The position numbers were made by a program, and so were the translations under genes. From the NCBI GenBank assembly GCA_021810175.1, contig JAJZJJ010000168.1, positions 1 through 6,637 on the forward strand: a DNA stretch of 6,637 nt. The letters are read 5' to 3'. The notes beneath the pieces were generated by a model, which saw only the letters and a program-made list of their open reading frames with translations, did no database searches and was not told the DNA's origin. Of this stretch, positions 1 through 6,010 are shown piece by piece (positions within the stretch are counted from its first letter, which is position 1; each line of letters starts with the position of its first letter). The DNA is from Acidobacteriota bacterium (lineage in GTDB: Bacteria; Acidobacteriota; Terriglobia; Terriglobales; Acidobacteriaceae).

Positions 1-1
1 C

Positions 2-2038
2 AACCCCTACGGCGCATGCCCCCGTTGCCAGGGCTTCGGCAACACCATCGACTTCGACCTCGCGCTCATCATTCCCGACCCATCGCGCACGCTCTCCGAG
101 GGCGCCATCGATCCCTGGAACCGCCCCAAGTACCGCGCCTGGAACACCGAACTCCGCCGCGCAGCCATCCAGAACGGCATCCCCATCACCAGGCCCTGGT
201 TTGACCTTACCGAGGCAGAGCAATCCTTCGTCCTCGACGGCCACGGCAGTTTCCCCGGCGTGCGTGGCTTCTTCGATCAGATGGAGCGCAAAAAGTACAA
301 GCTCCACGTCCGCGTCATGCTCTCCAAGTACCGCGGCTATGCGCTCTGCCCCGACTGCAAAGGCCAGCGCCTGCGCGCTGAAGCCCGCGCCGTCCGCATC
401 CACGGCAAAAATATCTGCGAAGCCGCCGCCCTCACCATCCGCGACGCAAACAGCTTCTTTGCCGCGCTGGAGCTCTCGCCCATGCAGGCGGAAATCGCCG
501 GCAGCATCCTTGAGGAGGTCCGCCAGCGCCTGCACTTTCTGGACGCCGTAGGCCTCGACTACCTCACCCTTGACCGGCTTGCTTCCACGCTCTCCGGCGG
601 TGAGGCGCAGCGCATTCAGCTCGCCACCTCGCTCGGCTCACGCCTCGTCGGCGCGCTTTACGTCCTCGACGAGCCCTCCATCGGTCTCCATCCCCGCGAC
701 ACCGCCAAGCTCATCCACATCCTGGAAGGCCTGCGCGACCTCGGCAATACCATCCTCGTCGTCGAGCACGACCCGGACATCATCCGCTCTGCCGACCACC
801 TCCTCGATCTCGGGCCCGGAGCCGGTGAATTCGGCGGCCAGTTGCTCGCTTCCGGCAGCGTGACAGAAGTCGAACAAAATCCCGCTTCCCTCACTGGCAA
901 ATACCTCAGCGGACGCCTTACTATTCCCGTCCCCAAATACCGCCGCGATGTCGACCTCGACAATAAACGCACCAACATCCGCCTCGAAGGCGCACGCGCC
1001 AACAATCTCAAGGGCATCGACGTTCAGATTCCCCTCAACGCCCTCGTTTGCATCACCGGTGTCTCCGGCAGCGGAAAGTCCAGCCTCGTTCACCAGGTTC
1101 TCTACAAGGTCATCTCGCATCAGCTCGGCCGCGTCGAAGGCGGCGACCCATCCCACCTCTACCGCTCCATCACCGGCGCCGACCGCCTCAATGACATCGT
1201 CCTCGTCGACCAGACGCCTATTGGCCGCACCCCGCGCTCCAACCCCGTCACGTACATCAAGGCCTTTGACGCCATACGCGAATTGTTCGCCGCCCAGCCA
1301 GAAGCCCGCCGCCGCGGCTACTCCGCTGGATATTTCTCCTTCAATGTGCCCGGCGGCCGCTGCGATGTCTGTGACGGAGACGGCACCGTCACCGTCGAAA
1401 TGCAGTTCCTCGCCGACGTCGAGCTGCCTTGCGAAGAATGTAACGGTACGCGCTACAAATCCAGCGTCCTCGAAATCAAGTACAAGGGCAAAAGCATCCA
1501 CGACGTCCTCGGTCTCACCGTCAAGGAAGCCCTGCGCTTCTTCACCGGCCATCCCAAGATCATTGACAAGCTCGCCGTCCTCGATGAAATCGGCCTCGGC
1601 TACCTCCGTCTCGGCCAGTCCGCCACCACGCTCTCCGGCGGAGAAGCCCAGCGCGTCAAGCTCGCCCTGCATCTGGCCAGCGTCCGCTCCAGCGGTCACT
1701 CCGAAGCCCGCAAGGCTGCCAACCGCATCCTGTATATCCTCGACGAACCAACCACCGGCCTGCATTTTGAAGACGTCGGCAAGCTCCTCATGGCCTTCAA
1801 GAAACTCATCGATGGCGGCGCTTCGCTCCTCGTCATCGAGCACAACCTCGACATCATCAAATCCGCCGACTGGATCATCGACCTCGGCCCCGAAGGCGGC
1901 TCCGCCGGCGGTCAGATCGTCGCCACCGGCACACCCGAAGAAATCGTTCGCAACCCTCACTCGCATACAGGCTATTGGCTCGCCCGCGTCCTCCCCGCAC
2001 CAGCGGCCAGCGCACCCCATCAGGAATTAGTGGTCTAA
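2..2038 (+). CDS. uvrA: UvrA excinuclease ABC subunit A, C-terminal 678 residues (5' end outside window)
   Basis: UvrA is the DNA-damage-sensing ATPase of bacterial nucleotide excision repair; it acts as a dimer and loads UvrB onto lesions. The frame is open from the left edge and ends at TAA 2036-2038. In window residue numbers, a CPRC pair (6-9) and a CPDC pair (116-119) mark the zinc-binding part of the first half. These are followed by ABC signature LSGGEAQR (197-204) and Walker B LYVLDEPSIGLH (219-230). The second half has Walker A GVSGSGKSS (353-361), a C-x2-C-x19-C-x2-C zinc finger (C454, C457, C477, C480), a second LSGGEAQR (544-551), Walker B LYILDEP (577-583) and the switch His (H614). 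The protein ends in a short Ala/Pro-rich tail. Homology runs upstream of the GTG at 260, so that is not the start. Compared from memory with E. coli UvrA, the stretch between the first two CxxC pairs is shorter and about 10 residues are added before the last Walker B. The UvrB-binding domain would lie upstream, so a UvrA2-type paralogue cannot be excluded. Confidence 0.93.
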   Translation, partial: NPYGACPRCQGFGNTIDFDLALIIPDPSRTLSEGAIDPWNRPKYRAWNTELRRAAIQNGIPITRPWFDLTEAEQSFVLDGHGSFPGVRGFFDQMERKKYKLHVRVMLSKYRGYALCPDCKGQRLRAEARAVRIHGKNICEAAALTIRDANSFFAALELSPMQAEIAGSILEEVRQRLHFLDAVGLDYLTLDRLASTLSGGEAQRIQLATSLGSRLVGALYVLDEPSIGLHPRDTAKLIHILEGLRDLGNTILVVEHDPDIIRSADHLLDLGPGAGEFGGQLLASGSVTEVEQNPASLTGKYLSGRLTIPVPKYRRDVDLDNKRTNIRLEGARANNLKGIDVQIPLNALVCITGVSGSGKSSLVHQVLYKVISHQLGRVEGGDPSHLYRSITGADRLNDIVLVDQTPIGRTPRSNPVTYIKAFDAIRELFAAQPEARRRGYSAGYFSFNVPGGRCDVCDGDGTVTVEMQFLADVELPCEECNGTRYKSSVLEIKYKGKSIHDVLGLTVKEALRFFTGHPKIIDKLAVLDEIGLGYLRLGQSATTLSGGEAQRVKLALHLASVRSSGHSEARKAANRILYILDEPTTGLHFEDVGKLLMAFKKLIDGGASLLVIEHNLDIIKSADWIIDLGPEGGSAGGQIVATGTPEEIVRNPHSHTGYWLARVLPAPAASAPHQELVV

Positions 2039-2045
2039 TCCATTT

Positions 2046-3356
2046 ATGAAGTCGTTTCACCGTCTGCCCCTCGTCATTCTGCTGGCATCGCTCGCCCTGC
2101 CGGCTTTTGCACAGTCCGCGCCGCTCCCGCCCGGAACAACCGTTCCATCCGCCCCCGGACAAACGCCAGCCGCCGCGCTCGGCTCCATAGAAAAGGACAT
2201 TGCCGCGGGCAAGTACACCACCGCCGAGAGCCATCTGCAGACATTTCTCTCCACGTATCCCCAGAACGACCGGGCTTACTTCGATCTCGGCTACTGTGAA
2301 GACGCCCAGGGCCACACTGACGCCGCTGCCGCTGACTTCCGCAAGGCGCTCGCCATCAATCCCAGACAGTTCGAGTCCCATTTAGCCCTGGGTCTGCTGC
2401 TCGCCCGGCAAGGCGACTCAGGCGCGCAACAGCAGCTCGAAGCCGCCACGCAATCCACGCCCAACCCGCCTAATCCTGTCGCCAAGGCGCAGGCTTACCG
2501 CGCGCTCGCCCGTCTGCTCGTCAAGAGCAATCCCACTGAGGCCAGTAACGATCTCGTCCAGGCCCTCAAGCTCACCCCTGAGACCACCCCGGACACCCTC
2601 CTTGCCGCTCAGATTGCCGAAAACGCCGGCGACCTCGATATCGCCGAGCAGGAATACAACAAGGTTCTGGCCACATCGCCGCAAAACTCCGAGGCCATCA
2701 CGGGACTCACCCAGATCTACATCCTGCAAAAGCAGTACGCCAAGGCCGAGCCCCTGGTCCGCTCCGCTCTTGCCCGCAATCCCAACGACCCCACCCTCAA
2801 CGCACAGCTCGCAGCCATTCTCAGCGCACAGGGCAAGCTCCCGGAAGCGATTGCTGCCCTCGAAAAGCTCCATCAGCTCCATCCCCACAATCCCAGCGTC
2901 GGAGCCATGCTCGCCGATGCGTACTTGCAGGCCGGCCATCTCAACAAAGCCGCCGCGCTCTATCCTCAGGTCATTGCCGCCGACCCCAAAAGCATTGATC
3001 TGCTCGACTCCTACGGCCAGGTGCTCATCCGCCAGCAGCACTACGCTCAGGCTATCCCCGAATTCCAGATGGCCGCCCAGCTCGACCCCAGCGACATCAA
3101 TGCATGGTCCGGTATCGCCTTTGCTTCCAACGAAACCCACCAATATCAGCAGGAACTCGATGCCCTCGCCCATCGCGCCCAGCTCATTCCAGACTCTCCG
3201 GCCACGCTCTTTCTCTGGGCAACCGCCTATGATCATTTGCATCAGACGAAAGTAGCCGTAGACTATTACCATCGTTTTCTGGCAGCAGCGCCCGCCAGCA
3301 AGTTCTCCATGCAGATCTGGCAGGCGAAACATCGCCTCGACGCACTGGGCAAATAG
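2046..3356 (+). CDS. Exported tetratricopeptide (TPR) repeat protein
   Basis: A 436-residue protein of unknown specific function. The N-terminus (MKSFHR, then a hydrophobic run LPLVILLASLALPAFA) is a typical Sec signal peptide, with likely cleavage after AFA at residue 22 followed by a Pro-rich linker (24-40). Almost all of the mature chain is TPR-like helical hairpins of about 34 residues. Approximate units are 42-73, 76-107, 110-139, 148-179, 182-213, 216-247, 250-281, 284-315, 318-349, 352-383 and 386-417, many ending in the usual NP, DP or SP turn. TPR solenoids bind proteins or peptides, so a periplasmic or outer-membrane scaffold role is the natural inference; no catalytic domain is visible. 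It starts 7 bp after the uvrA stop with no clear Shine-Dalgarno sequence. This suggests co-transcription and perhaps translational coupling, although a functional link with DNA repair is not evident. Partners are unknown. Confidence 0.9.
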   Translation: MKSFHRLPLVILLASLALPAFAQSAPLPPGTTVPSAPGQTPAAALGSIEKDIAAGKYTTAESHLQTFLSTYPQNDRAYFDLGYCEDAQGHTDAAAADFRKALAINPRQFESHLALGLLLARQGDSGAQQQLEAATQSTPNPPNPVAKAQAYRALARLLVKSNPTEASNDLVQALKLTPETTPDTLLAAQIAENAGDLDIAEQEYNKVLATSPQNSEAITGLTQIYILQKQYAKAEPLVRSALARNPNDPTLNAQLAAILSAQGKLPEAIAALEKLHQLHPHNPSVGAMLADAYLQAGHLNKAAALYPQVIAADPKSIDLLDSYGQVLIRQQHYAQAIPEFQMAAQLDPSDINAWSGIAFASNETHQYQQELDALAHRAQLIPDSPATLFLWATAYDHLHQTKVAVDYYHRFLAAAPASKFSMQIWQAKHRLDALGK

Positions 3357-3387
3357 AACCCAAAGGGTCACTCTGCCCGTGTCAACT

Positions 3388-3409
3388 CTGGTTCCCATTT
3401 TGGAATCAG
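3388..3409 (+). terminator. Possible weak terminator hairpin after the TPR gene
   Basis: CTGGTTCC (3388-3395) can pair with GGAATCAG (3402-3409) across a 6-base CATTTT loop, giving an 8-bp stem with one G-U pair. It lies 32 bp after the TPR stop codon. The following sequence is T-rich only in patches (ATTTT at 3415-3419 and 3425-3429) rather than a continuous run. It could be a weak intrinsic terminator or simply an mRNA 3' end stabiliser for the uvrA-TPR transcript. Confidence 0.33.
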
Positions 3410-3540
3410 CCCGCATTTTGACTGATTTTCGATTGATGCGCTGTCTGCCAGGCACTAACCTCAAATAGGTCAATACGTTTGCTGGTGCAATTCCACACGC
3501 AGCTTTAACAGCTGCCGGCATGCGCGATTGAGCAGTAGTC

Positions 3541-3573
3541 GGAGGCCTCTGAACTCCTCCCTCGAGTCGGGAG
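3541..3573 (+). promoter_or_regulatory. Leader with alternative hairpins upstream of the EAL gene
   Basis: GGAGG (3541-3545) can pair with CCTCC (3556-3560), while CTCCC (3557-3561) can pair with GGGAG (3569-3573). The stems share bases 3557-3560 and cannot form together. The tract CTCCT (3554-3558) is also complementary to AGGAG (3618-3622), the likely ribosome binding site of the EAL gene. This arrangement could modulate translation, but the stems are only 5 bp and might be chance in GC-rich DNA. No known riboswitch consensus was recognised. Confidence 0.2.
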
Positions 3574-3616
3574 ACGCACAGGCCGAGATTGAGATCGAAA
3601 GCGAGAAACATCGCTT

Positions 3617-3622
3617 CAGGAG
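3617..3622 (+). promoter_or_regulatory. Ribosome binding site that decides the EAL gene start
   Basis: CAGGAG ends 5 bases before GTG 3628. This is a good Shine-Dalgarno match at a suitable distance. It favours the GTG over an in-frame TTG at 3589 (no good site upstream) and an ATG at 3643 (20 bases away). Confidence 0.6.
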
Positions 3623-3627
3623 TTTCT

Positions 3628-4416
3628 GTGTCGACCATTTCGATGCCGAAGCACGAACCCGCCGAAGACCCAACCTCGGCCCTTGCGTGCGCACAGCACT
3701 GCACCACCCCATTTCCGGTGCCCTACTCGATGGCCTTCCAGCCCATCGTGGACTTTGATACCCAGAGCATTTATGCCTATGAGGCGCTCGTCCGGGGACT
3801 CAATGGCGAGCCGGCTCACACCATCCTCGATCTCGCGGACGACTCCAACCGCTACGCCCTCGACCAGGGCTGCCGCACGAAGGCCATCGAAATGGCCTCC
3901 GACCTCGGCATGGCCACCACCGGCGCCAGCCTTTCCATCAATTTCTATCCCAACGCCGTCTATAACCCGGCCACCTGCATACGCCGAACGCTCGAAACCG
4001 CAACTCGCAAAAACTTCCCCCTTGAACGCCTCATATTCGAGGTCACCGAGGGCGAGCGCGTCCGCGACCAGGACCACCTCAACTCCATCATCCGCGAGTA
4101 CCGCTCCCGCGGCTTCCGCATCGCCATTGACGACTTCGGCGCTGGCTACGCTGGCCTCAACCTGCTCGCCAACTTCCAGCCGGACATCCTCAAAATCGAC
4201 CGCGAACTCACCCGCGAAGTTGACTCCCGCCTCGCCCCCCGCATCATCATCAAAGCCATCATGACCGCCTGCCACGCACTCGGCATTCAGGTGATCGCGG
4301 AAGGCGTCGAAACAGGCGACGAGCTCCTCGCCCTGCGCGACCTTGGTGTCCGGTACTTCCAGGGCTTCTTCTTCGCGCGCCCCGGCTTCGAGCATCTCCC
4401 TTGGTGGGTCAACTGA
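3628..4416 (+). CDS. Stand-alone EAL-domain cyclic-di-GMP phosphodiesterase
   Basis: Predicted to hydrolyse c-di-GMP to linear pGpG in the cytoplasm, lowering the signal that favours biofilm over motility. The 262-residue protein is a short N-terminal segment (1-34, with C21 and C25) plus one EAL domain from about residue 35 to the end. It has no GGDEF domain, no recognisable sensor domain and no membrane segment. The expected active-site residues are visible: the EALVR motif (E52, R56), N105 in SINFYPN, E138 in FEVTEGE, the metal-binding pair D168-D169 in IDDFGAGY, K189 in LKIDREL, E225 in EGVET, and Q245 in YFQGFFFARP. By motif style (FQPIVD, YEALVRG, FEVTEGE) it recalls the EAL domains fused to BLUF photoreceptors such as BlrP1, but no BLUF domain is present. 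Activity is therefore expected, with its input coming from an unseen partner or from expression level. The GTG start is chosen for the CAGGAG site upstream. Confidence 0.92.
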   Translation: MSTISMPKHEPAEDPTSALACAQHCTTPFPVPYSMAFQPIVDFDTQSIYAYEALVRGLNGEPAHTILDLADDSNRYALDQGCRTKAIEMASDLGMATTGASLSINFYPNAVYNPATCIRRTLETATRKNFPLERLIFEVTEGERVRDQDHLNSIIREYRSRGFRIAIDDFGAGYAGLNLLANFQPDILKIDRELTREVDSRLAPRIIIKAIMTACHALGIQVIAEGVETGDELLALRDLGVRYFQGFFFARPGFEHLPWWVN

Positions 4417-4480
4417 ACCACCAAGGCACTTCCTCCTGTGGATAAGCACCCAGCCCTGCTGTGCTACCTTCAAGTCTGTA

Positions 4481-5167
4481 GTGAGCACCGAACTCGTCCG
4501 CTGGTTTGAAGAAGAATACCGTGCGCTCCGCCCCCGCGCTCCCATCCCCTCCATTCACGTCCGCTTCTACCGGTTCACTTCACTCAACACCACCATCCGT
4601 CTCCGCGAAGGCCAACTCCGCGTCAGCCTCTCCGATCTCCTCGAAGGCGCCCCGGAACCTGTCCTTCGCGCCATCGCGCACATCCTGCTCGCCAAGCTCT
4701 ACCGCAAGCCCATCGACTCGGCCCACGCCCGCCGCTATCGCCGTTACACCAGCAGCGAAACCATGGTCCGTCACAGTGAGCTCATCCGCCAGACCCGCGG
4801 CCGCAAGCGCATCTCCACTCCCCAGGGCAAGCATTACGACCTCGAAGAAGTCTTCGAATCCCTCAACATCCGTTTTTTTCATGGCCTGCTCGGCCGCCCG
4901 CTCCTCACCTGGAGCGAGCACTCCGCGCGCCGCCTCCTCGGCCACTACGACCCGGCCCACAACACCATCATGATCAGCCGCGTCTTCGACCGCCCCGGCA
5001 CGCCCCGCTACGCCATCGAATACCTCATGTACCACGAGATGCTTCACCTCAAGCATCCCGTCAAATCCCGCAATGGCCGCCGATGCGTCCACCCGCCCGC
5101 CTTCCAGGCCGAAGAAAGACTCTTCCCCGAACTAGACCTCGCCAAGGCCTACCTCAAAACCCTCTAG
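4481..5167 (+). CDS. SprT-like zinc metallopeptidase (minigluzincin type)
   Basis: A 228-residue protein whose C-terminal half carries a zincin site: HEMLH (H185-H189, with E186 the expected catalytic base) within YHEMLHLKHP. A likely third zinc ligand, H204, lies in HPPAF 15 residues later. The preceding elements FFHGLLGRPLLTWS, LGHYDPAHNTIMIS and the YAIEYLMYHE helix match my memory of the SprT-like/M48-related family. The N-terminal part (1-120) is basic and helical and has no recognised domain. There is no signal peptide or membrane segment, so it should be cytoplasmic. The substrate is unknown. Eukaryotic SprT relatives cleave DNA-protein crosslinks, but that role is not shown for this bacterial group. 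No ATG exists upstream in frame; GTG 4481 is the best start, although it lacks a Shine-Dalgarno sequence. The frame stays open back into the EAL gene, so the start remains uncertain. The 64-bp spacing from the EAL gene allows co-transcription. Confidence 0.82.
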   Translation: MSTELVRWFEEEYRALRPRAPIPSIHVRFYRFTSLNTTIRLREGQLRVSLSDLLEGAPEPVLRAIAHILLAKLYRKPIDSAHARRYRRYTSSETMVRHSELIRQTRGRKRISTPQGKHYDLEEVFESLNIRFFHGLLGRPLLTWSEHSARRLLGHYDPAHNTIMISRVFDRPGTPRYAIEYLMYHEMLHLKHPVKSRNGRRCVHPPAFQAEERLFPELDLAKAYLKTL

Positions 5168-5267
5168 CGGCCGCTCGCACCTGCCCGGCGCCAATCTGGA
5201 TTCCGCCAATGGATCCCGATATGGAACCATCCATTCGAAAATTTTCCGCAGGGGTCAGCAACGGACG

Positions 5268-5296
5268 ATCACAATCCAAAATCTCTGCGGTATGAT
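5268..5296 (+). promoter_or_regulatory. Putative sigma70-type promoter for the PilZ gene
   Basis: ATCACA (5268-5273, 4 of 6 matches to TTGACA) is followed after 17 bp by TATGAT (5291-5296, 5 of 6 matches to TATAAT). Transcription would start near 5303, giving a leader of about 70 bases to ATG 5373. A 10-base AT-rich palindrome GAAAATTTTC (5237-5246) lies just upstream and could act as an UP element or operator. The call is by eye only. Confidence 0.42.
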
Positions 5297-5372
5297 GAGT
5301 GCCACAGAATCGACCGCACTTCATCCATACACGAACCAAGGCGAGGTCGATAAGCGCAAAAGGTACAAGACC

Positions 5373-5882
5373 ATGAGTTGGCTGTCAAAGCTGTTCGCAC
5401 CCCCTGATAGACGCAAGGCCAGCAGGCATCCGTCTCCGCCCTTGTTGGCTTTCTACTGGGACGGGGAATCTCCCAAACCTCACGCGGTTCCTGACATCAG
5501 CCGTAACGGCATTTTCGTCAAAACCGAGGATCGCTGGACCGCAAGCTCGATTCTTCGCGTCACATTGCAGACGCAATCTGAAGATCCTCAAAAGTCCGGT
5601 GAAACCATTACCGTACAGTGTCGGGTGGTCCGCGCGGAAGAAGACGGAGTCGGAATGGCCATCCTGCTGGCGGAGGAAAATAGATCCGGCTCCCCCGCAG
5701 CACTGGGATCGCCGGCGACCCGCAGACAATTTAAGAAATTCATTGAGCATCTCGCCGCGGAGATGACCGAAAAGCCCCTGCCAGATCCACCGCACCTGCC
5801 ATTTCCCGAACCAGTGCAGATGACCGCCCCGGCAAGCTACGGCGATCAAGCCGCTGAGCAAGATCCCAAAGACAATAAATAA
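5373..5882 (+). CDS. PilZ-domain protein, probable c-di-GMP receptor
   Basis: A small cytoplasmic protein of 169 residues. The two c-di-GMP-binding motifs of PilZ domains are present: RxxxR (R14-KAS-R18) and DxSxxG (D41-I-S43-RN-G46, in DISRNGIFVKT). They sit at the start of a beta-rich domain covering roughly residues 12-105, ending at about GVGMAILL. A short hydrophobic/basic N-terminus (MSWLSKLF) could be an amphipathic helix. The tail after 140 is Pro-rich and looks disordered. PilZ proteins change conformation on binding c-di-GMP and act on motility, polysaccharide or transcription targets; the partner here is unknown. ATG 5373 has AAAAGG 9 bases upstream. An in-frame ATG at 5292 would add 27 residues, but it lies inside a candidate -10 box and lacks a ribosome site. 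Third codon positions look less C-biased than in neighbouring genes. Confidence 0.87.
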   Translation: MSWLSKLFAPPDRRKASRHPSPPLLAFYWDGESPKPHAVPDISRNGIFVKTEDRWTASSILRVTLQTQSEDPQKSGETITVQCRVVRAEEDGVGMAILLAEENRSGSPAALGSPATRRQFKKFIEHLAAEMTEKPLPDPPHLPFPEPVQMTAPASYGDQAAEQDPKDNK

Positions 5883-5914
5883 ACGAAGCCCACCACAGAC
5901 TCCAGCAAACGCGA

Positions 5915-5944
5915 AACAGCCCTTCCAATTAAGGAAGAGCTGTT
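5915..5944. terminator. Strong hairpin between convergent PilZ and lgt genes
   Basis: AACAGC (5915-5920) pairs with GCTGTT (5939-5944) and CTTCC (5922-5926) with GGAAG (5933-5937). One C-A mismatch separates the two stem blocks, and the loop is AATTAA. It lies 32 bp after the PilZ stop and about 66 bp beyond the lgt stop. Read on the minus strand the hairpin is followed by a partial T-tract (TTTCGCGTTT when the stem end is included), whereas the plus strand continues CCCC. It may therefore work better for lgt, or serve both genes as a shared terminator. Confidence 0.58.
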
Positions 5945-6010
5945 CCCCGATAGAGTCTGTCCCATCCGGTGCAACCACACAGCTGAAAGCGAATGGCGAG
6001 GGGCTGAAAA

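Noticed and set aside
260..262. GTG 260 as the start of a short UvrA-like protein
   Set aside because: UvrA-like sequence, including the CPRC zinc pair and the GAIDPWNRP stretch, continues in the same frame to the left edge without a stop.
638..2020. Long minus-strand open frame (460 codons) opposite uvrA, and a similar one at 2418-3707 opposite the TPR gene
   Set aside because: These arise from the C-ending codon bias of the plus-strand genes. Their translations are low-complexity, Gly/Ala/Glu/Val-rich and match no family I recognise, whereas the plus-strand frames hold clear motifs.
3571..3627. GACGCACAGG and GAAA pieces suggestive of a GEMM (c-di-GMP-I) riboswitch before the EAL gene
   Set aside because: The conserved GGACGCAAAGCC block and the paired helices around the GNRA tetraloop are missing, so the resemblance is only a few short words.
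3357..3627. Promoter with TTGACT (3418-3423) in the gap before the EAL gene
   Set aside because: The -35 match is good, but no acceptable -10 hexamer lies 16-18 bp downstream. Apart from the hairpins listed, I see no gene or repeat in this gap.
3528..3758. Small plus-strand frame of 76 codons overlapping the start of the EAL gene
   Set aside because: It overlaps a clear EAL coding frame, has no recognisable domain, and lies mostly in leader sequence; best read as chance.
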